Part shown: positions 58,801-64,000 of the stretch, piece by piece
Layout of the letters: every line of letters begins with the position of its first letter
Numbering within the stretch: position 1 is the stretch's first letter
Assembly (NCBI GenBank): GCA_021432605.1
Contig: MU271148.1
Span: 875,362 to 939,361, forward strand
Direction: 5' to 3'
From: Coniochaeta sp. PMI_546
Taxonomy: Eukaryota > Ascomycota > Sordariomycetes > Coniochaetales > Coniochaetaceae
DNA: 64,000 nt
The notes under the pieces: model-generated
Seen by the model: only the letters and a program-made list of their open reading frames with translations
Database searches by the model: none
What the model was told of the DNA's origin: nothing
Position numbers and translations under genes: made by a program

Positions 58801-61800
58801 ACGAGGTAATTAAACAAGATGCGAACCCATATCACCTCACATTGTCACACCTTGAATTGGCTGACAGAGAAGCAAGGGGAAGTACCCGTCAAATGCCGCT
58901 CCTGGCCGCGGGATCACCCTCACCATCACCAGTTTTCATTCTGCTCGAAGTTACCGGAGCGACTGCATGCTATCTACACTACAGGGTGGTAGGGCTCGTA
59001 CGGCAACGGCCTCTTGAGTGTCACATCCACTATCGATGCTCGTCCGCTTTTTGCAACGGCGCCACTGCAAGTCGGCGTCATGACCATGGGTGATGTTTGG
59101 CACGAGACAAGCAACCGAATTGGTCGTCTTGCTTGCACATGCGAAACTAGCCTACCGGATTCCTGCAGCTAGATTCAAATTGACGAATGGCAAAGGAGAC
59201 TCGCAACCCCGGAATCGATCATTGACCCCGTTTGCCACTATCATCGCTCGATCTGCGCTAATAACATGGACGAGGAGCCCCCTGTTTGTCTGGGGCATAT
59301 CCGCACTCCTCGTCCTGCACCCGTTCTACCCGCCCCAAGCGACAACTGTTGTAGGTGCATGTTAATGAAAGCTGCGGTTGTGGGCAGACGGTGTCATATC
59401 TAGTCCTCCTGATTGATCAACCACTTTGAAGACTCATGTGAAGATCTGGATGCGCTCAGTACGAACGAGTTCAAAAGCGCAAGTGCCACTCGAATGGAGA
59501 ATTGTTGCAAGGCTTGAAGATCCTCCAGAGCAGTGACGCTGAAGCTATCCGCTTGGTGCACGGAGTCTCTACGGATCCAGGAAAGATTACGTGCATCGAA
59601 CCCTTGTACCGGTGCGAACACGGACTCTGGCACGGGCACCCAAGCAGGGGTCAGGGGCCGTTTGCTTCAGTGCTTCCGCAGTTCTCTTATCGAATTCATA
59701 TTCTATATTTGCCTGTGCTGCCAGAGAAGTGACAGGTCACATCTTTGTTGCCCGAGCCAAAAAGTCGGCGGACTTCTGTACGATTTTCGTGCGACAGTGG
59801 TTCGCTGCGGCTCTTCCCAAAGCAGGAAGCCGGCGACTCGTCGTGGCTGCCGTCACATTTCATCTCCGTCTCGGGTTGTAAGGGAAGATTGCGGGCTTTT
59901 CCTCATCGCTTGGCCGAGCTCCTCTACGTCAGCCAGCTAGCGAATGTATCTCAAAGTCTGTGCCCCCGGTGTGCTGGCCTTGGTCATGTATCATTGCCGC
60001 CTCAAAGTCGGCGAGCGGATAGCTGCATCGCCGCCGGGTGATACAACAATGAAGACCAGCCCCTTGGAGAGTGTAGAGACCAAGATTCCAGGCTGGCCGA
60101 CGCTACCTAAACAAGCGTACCACTTCCATCTGGCGCTTCCCCAGAACTTTCATGAAGCTGGGTCAAACTAGTGTCCTCTGGAGGAACCAGCCGCCTCTCG
60201 AGACCATGCAAGCTAATGTACTTTGCGCACCATTCGCAAGTGTGCAGTCTTTAGGTAATTGAATCGATCCCAAGCTCGGGTTCGAGAAAACCAGGAACGA
60301 CGCCGATTTGAGCGTGACCTGCATCGACCCAAGGCGGAGGGGCTGTTGGAAAGGGAAGCGGTTGCTAAACGGACAGCAGGGCGGTGATTGGCTCGCCGGA
60401 TCACCCTCTGATAAATGGATGAGCATCCAATGATGCCAAGGAAGCTCACCTCACTACAAGTTGTTGACCGTTCACCCACCTCGACTACAAAATACAATAC
60501 TGGGCATCATACTAGCGGTACCAAAATCGATAGACTCGTGCACTTCGTGCCGGTCGTGTGGCTGAAGCACGCATGCTCATGTCTCAGGCCAGCCGCTGAC
60601 CACCCATCCCGTCCGCGAAAGTGCTGCTGCTGATAGCCCAATACAGCCGTGCTCCTCAGAAATCTGGGTGAACCATGTTATTTAGCTGCACGTCATCTAG
60701 CATCATCCATCTCAGCTGCTGAGTGGCTGGTGGCGGCCGCCGCATCATCCTTTAAGTGCATAGTAGTTTTATATTCAGAGGATTCTCAGGGCCCATGGAT
60801 AAACCTGCTCTAAAGCGTATGTTCGAGGAGGAGAAACCGCAGAAATGGCTTGCACCCTCTCGCTTTCAACATGGTATGAGCTTGTTTGGTCATCACTCCC
60901 ACAACAGCGGCTCTCCCGGAAGCCCGACTTGTCGTTACGAAGCGCCTGTACTGACCGGCCACCACTACACTCGTAGTCGTCTCGATTTGGAGGATGTAGT
61001 GTACTGACAGACGCCACACCAAAGCATGTCTCGCGCCCAGCTCGCACTGTCTACAGAAGAGATACCACCCAGACCACAACTGCAGCCACACCTTCATTGA
61101 ACCTATGCGGTGATGTTCGCCGCGCCGCCACACCACCATCTTGACTGAAACCTGCTGATCATGGAGTTAAAAGGGTGGTGATAAACGCTACGCTGAAGAC
61201 TATCGACAGCGATAGCACCCAATCAGAGCACGTATATGATGCAACATGTAGCCCTCTTGATCAAGATTACGAATACTTGTACCCTCCGATAACATGTTTC
61301 TTGCCAACCTGAAGACAAGCAGATGTGGGCCAACCTTGCAGCCGTTGCGACGGTATACTGGGAACTTAGCAAGCAACTTTCTCTTCCAAATGCCGGCCTA
61401 CTAAGGTATGCCAGATGCAACGCCAGTCTTGTTTGGAGAGCTCCTGCGCACATGGTCTTGCGAGAAAAAGCGGAGTTGGCCAGTCACGCCCGGAACAAAC
61501 ATCTGCAACCTTAAACCATCCTCAAACTTCCCGCACAATCCGCAGATAGAACAGGGACCTACGCCTGCCAGTCAGGCCGGGCAGCAACTCCTTTTGGCTT
61601 CCAAGGTGCCGCACCGACAGACGCATATGCTATGCGAGATCGCCGAGATAAGCGGTTCCCGGGTTGCATGCTTTGAAGAACAGGCTTTTTTGTCTCCGGG
61701 GCGGCCGCGATGGTCGTAACTTTACATGCTTTCGCGTCGTCTGATTTCTGGAACGGTTACAGCTACCACAATGTGTGTTGCACCGGCCACCGTTGATCAG

Positions 61801-62911
61801 GCTATGTCGACTGATGTTGCACATCTACCTCATTGCGGTCACCATGACGAGGGGGGTGGTTTGGTATCTCGCCACAAGACATTGCTCTGTGTCTTTCGTC
61901 CTACAAGACAAGCGTGCCTTCAATAAACCCAGATTTGGGGCTGGCTGAATGGTATTCTGGTCATCCATCCTTCTTGTCTCTCTTTGGCTCGTGCCCGGCT
62001 GGAACCTCCTTGGTCAAAAAAAAAGGGGGTGTGTGGAGGGAGAACGAAAGGTCATTGGTGAACCAGTCGTCCCTTCTAAAGGTGTGATGACTTCTCTCGT
62101 GATATGCACGTGGATGTGTACGACATCGACCCTCCTGCCAACATTGCATCTGATATCAACCCCAAAGGTGTGAAACTCCCATGTGCTTGCCTGGCACACA
62201 GAAAGCCATGGTCTACTGCGAGTATTAATGACCATCCTGGCAATTGTGACGGACTTGGTCGTAAGTTGGCAAGAGCTGCATGGCAGGCAGTAACGAAGTT
62301 TTCAGATAGGTGGGCTTGAGATGTTTCAAGCAGAAAGAAATGCAGTGGCGGCGCTTTGGAAAGAGAGACCCTCAACCATAGACCACAGAGGGCAGCATGA
62401 TTCAGCTCGGGTGGTCATAAGGTTGTTTCCTTTAAAGGCTTTCCCTCGGTCTGGAGGCGTCGCTCATCGCTTTGAACCTTAGCAGACGAGTACCGCCGTC
62501 AATCTCACCCGTTTTGAGGAGTGGGAGAATCACACGGGTATCATCCCAGCTTTGTTTGCCATGATAGACTCTAATGCCCGTTCGCTCGGCCGGTCGGAGG
62601 AGGCATTCTGCGTTTGTAGCGGTAGCTACGCTCCGGGACAAACTTTTCATACGCGCGTCTACCGGACTCTACCCAGCTGTGGCTTCCACTGCCCTGCCTT
62701 GGGAGTTTGTTTGACGAGCAACAATATTTGAAGAGGGCACTTTCACATTTTCGGAGATGTAGTTCACGCGGTCCTTCCCTCCCGACATCGTCGAATCGTG
62801 AAACCAGTCCAGATCACTCTGTAAAGCGACTCTCCTGCCTTGGAATATCACAATATCTTACCTTCCTGGTCTCGACATGGTGTATCGGTGTCACCCCGGG
62901 CTACCGCAAAC
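55821..62911. other. Gene-poor region, no supportable gene
   Basis: About 7 kb follow the kinase promoter without a convincing gene. All open frames are short and lack domains, signal peptides or splice chains. Base composition appears balanced, not AT-rich, so there is no obvious RIP signature. I saw no transposase, reverse transcriptase, long terminal repeat or tRNA. Two 11-bp TACCTNAGGTA palindromes lie 32 bp apart at 56,453-56,463 and 56,485-56,495. A Cys-rich bit (PYCGCNACYSACGED, plus strand, near 58,000) and a leucine-rich minus-strand frame at 59,400-59,639 were noted but not supported as genes. Confidence 0.5.
56453..56495. repeat. Paired TACCTNAGGTA palindromes
   Basis: TACCTGAGGTA (56,453-56,463) and TACCTTAGGTA (56,485-56,495) are 11-bp palindromes differing only at the centre. 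Related palindromic motifs recur in other intergenic regions of the window. Function unknown. Confidence 0.7.
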
Positions 62912-63413
62912 ATGTGCGAAACCAGCCCAGGTGAGCGAAGACTTGGGTACGCGGATGTAGCCGGACTGTGGACGACGATAGTTTCGTTTCTCGCCTCTTT
63001 TGGACTTCTAGGTTGGTCAGCTCAGTGACTGGACGGTTCGAGACCTTGCTGCGACACATTTCATGTCCAACGGGCGAGAATGCCCGCGTCAATAAGCTCT
63101 GCGAAACTATGCATGAGATAATCCACCGAGAGGCTGCTATTTCCGTGGTTGAAATGAGCGAAGAGGTCGCCACGATCCCCAACCATCACATCGAGACCTC
63201 GGACGAGCAGAGACTCGCGCGGTAAGTTAGGTGAGAAGCACCGGATGCCGGCGCTTGAACCAGATTCTGCAGAATAAGCGTGGTTCTGCTCGGCTCTCCT
63301 GAAATTAAGCCTGTTGCTGCCTTATGTAAACATGGTTTGGGTGTGAAAGTAGGAGGCAACTTGGCAACTTCCTTCGCACCGGCATGTCACTATACATGCA
63401 CAGGCAATGGATA
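62912..63413 (+). pseudogene. Possible membrane-protein gene or relic, frame interrupted
   Basis: One frame from the ATG at 62,912 reads MCETSPGERRLGYADVAG and then a clear hydrophobic segment (LWTTIVSFLASFGLLGW) before a stop at about 63,028. A different frame over 62,968-63,221 gives a protein-like stretch (RFETLLRHISCPTGENARVN, then EIIHREAAISVVEMSEEV). It ends at a good GTAAGT donor, and a 51-bp intron (63,222-63,272) to TCTGCAG would continue with ISVVLLGSPEIKPVAALCKH to a stop. No intron that I can find joins the first and second frames, so either there is a frameshift or the fragments are chance. I do not recognise the family. Confidence is low. Confidence 0.22.
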
Positions 63414-63680
63414 ACGGCAAGTCCTTTACTCGAGAGCGCCAAAAGGGCCCATACCTGGACCACTCCAGTGGTATATAAATGCTCAGGTTGACCTTGCGTA
63501 GTGAGTAGGCGATGAAGACCAAGACGCAACACGATAACAGCATCGTACTTAAGGAGTTGGCATCCCCCAAAGAAAAAGACCAAGAAAAAAAGAAAGGAGA
63601 GTCACTACTCAATCTTCGCATATAGAAGCAACTCCACAACCCGTAGAAGACCAGGCACATCCCGACAGCGACCTTCACCA

Positions 63681-64000
63681 ATGTCTAATACCAGCATGGA
63701 CCTTCCAGAGCGTGACAGCGGTGGACCTTCCTGTACAGGAGGCGCCCGCCGCACCCAGGATGGTACTTCCTTCAACCACGACCCTGCTCCGTCAAACAAC
63801 CAGCCGACTTCACTCGGCCCAGGCCATCCTGTCAACACTCAGGGAGGCCGTACGCACCGTGATCTTTCCAACGACACATACCTTCTGGCTCGAACTGAAG
63901 CAGAGCAAAACAGGCAGGTAAATATATATTTGACAAAACATATCTCGTTTTTCAGGCCTTTCAGCAACCATGGGCCTGCCCCTGTACAGACTTCTGATCC
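63681..64000 (+). CDS. 5' part of a gene running off the window
   Basis: The frame from the ATG at 63,681 is open through 63,917 (79 codons), where it meets a GTAAAT donor. The product is hydrophilic and Gly/Ser/Asn/Pro-rich (MSNTSMDLPERDSGGPSC, then DGTSFNHDPAPSNNQPTSLG) and ends THRDLSNDTYLLARTEAEQN. The last segment resembles the lead-in of fungal SAM-dependent methyltransferases (pattern YLL-R-EAE--R), which often follows a disordered N-terminus; this is a weak memory-based similarity. A TATATAAA at 63,472-63,479 lies about 200 bp upstream. The acceptors visible before the window ends lead to an early stop, so the true acceptor is probably beyond 64,000 or the model is wrong. Confidence 0.35.
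   Translation, partial: MSNTSMDLPERDSGGPSCTGGARRTQDGTSFNHDPAPSNNQPTSLGPGHPVNTQGGRTHRDLSNDTYLLARTEAEQNRQVNIYLTKHISFFRPFSNHGPAPVQTSD

Noticed and set aside
1-64000. tRNA, 5S rRNA, CRISPR, transposons and RIP-mutated DNA
   Set aside because: Reading for B-box-like sequences, 5S motifs, regular spaced repeats, transposase or polymerase motifs and strongly AT-rich TpA tracts gave nothing I could support. A covariance-model or repeat search would be decisive.

Overview
The window looks like nuclear DNA of a filamentous ascomycete (Pezizomycotina, probably Sordariomycetes). Genes carry many short GT..AG introns of about 50-120 bp, branch points resemble TACTAAC/CTAAC, codons favour C or G in third position, and the gene set is eukaryotic (alpha-tubulin, ADP/ATP carrier, cytosolic ribosomal proteins, EH-domain endocytic scaffold). 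There are no operons, and neighbouring genes run in both orientations. The assignment to Sordariomycetes is inference from gene style and intergenic motifs, not from a search.

From 1 to about 55.8 kb the window is ordinary core genome with 24 gene models. In order they are: a tetraspanin-like protein; frataxin; AP-3 sigma; a small single-pass, possibly mitochondrial, protein; cytosolic leucyl-tRNA synthetase; Dph3/Kti11; a Ser/Thr-rich GPI protein; an Ede1-like scaffold; alpha-tubulin; a small spliced ORF; a short-chain dehydrogenase (SDR); a tandem-BTB protein; a fungal coiled-coil protein; a MAPR/cytochrome b5-like protein; a GPI-anchored cupredoxin; CENP-X; the ADP/ATP carrier; eS25; uS7; a GNAT acetyltransferase; a second SDR; a Cys-rich heavy-metal P-type ATPase; a dienelactone hydrolase; and a CaMKK/SNF1-kinase-kinase-type kinase. 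Exon structures were resolved by reading splice sites, and every main model keeps frame throughout.

From about 55.8 kb to 63.7 kb there is almost no supportable coding sequence. The base composition is balanced rather than AT-rich, so it does not look like RIP-mutated transposon DNA. It holds scattered TACCTNAGGTA palindromes and, near its right end, fragments of a possible membrane-protein gene. At 63,681 a probable gene starts and runs off the window.

The genes do not form an evident pathway or cluster. Several adjacent pairs are divergent and share short promoter regions: frataxin/AP-3 sigma, small protein/LeuRS, coiled-coil/MAPR, eS25/uS7, GNAT/SDR, P-ATPase/dienelactone hydrolase. I did not find a convincing undescribed system. 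The best leads are a GC-AG intron in an SDR gene, a uORF whose stop overlaps the AP-3 sigma start, a perfect 25-bp palindrome in a bidirectional promoter, a Cys-Cys-rich extension on the metal ATPase, an unrecognised 79-residue spliced gene, and the gene-poor right flank.
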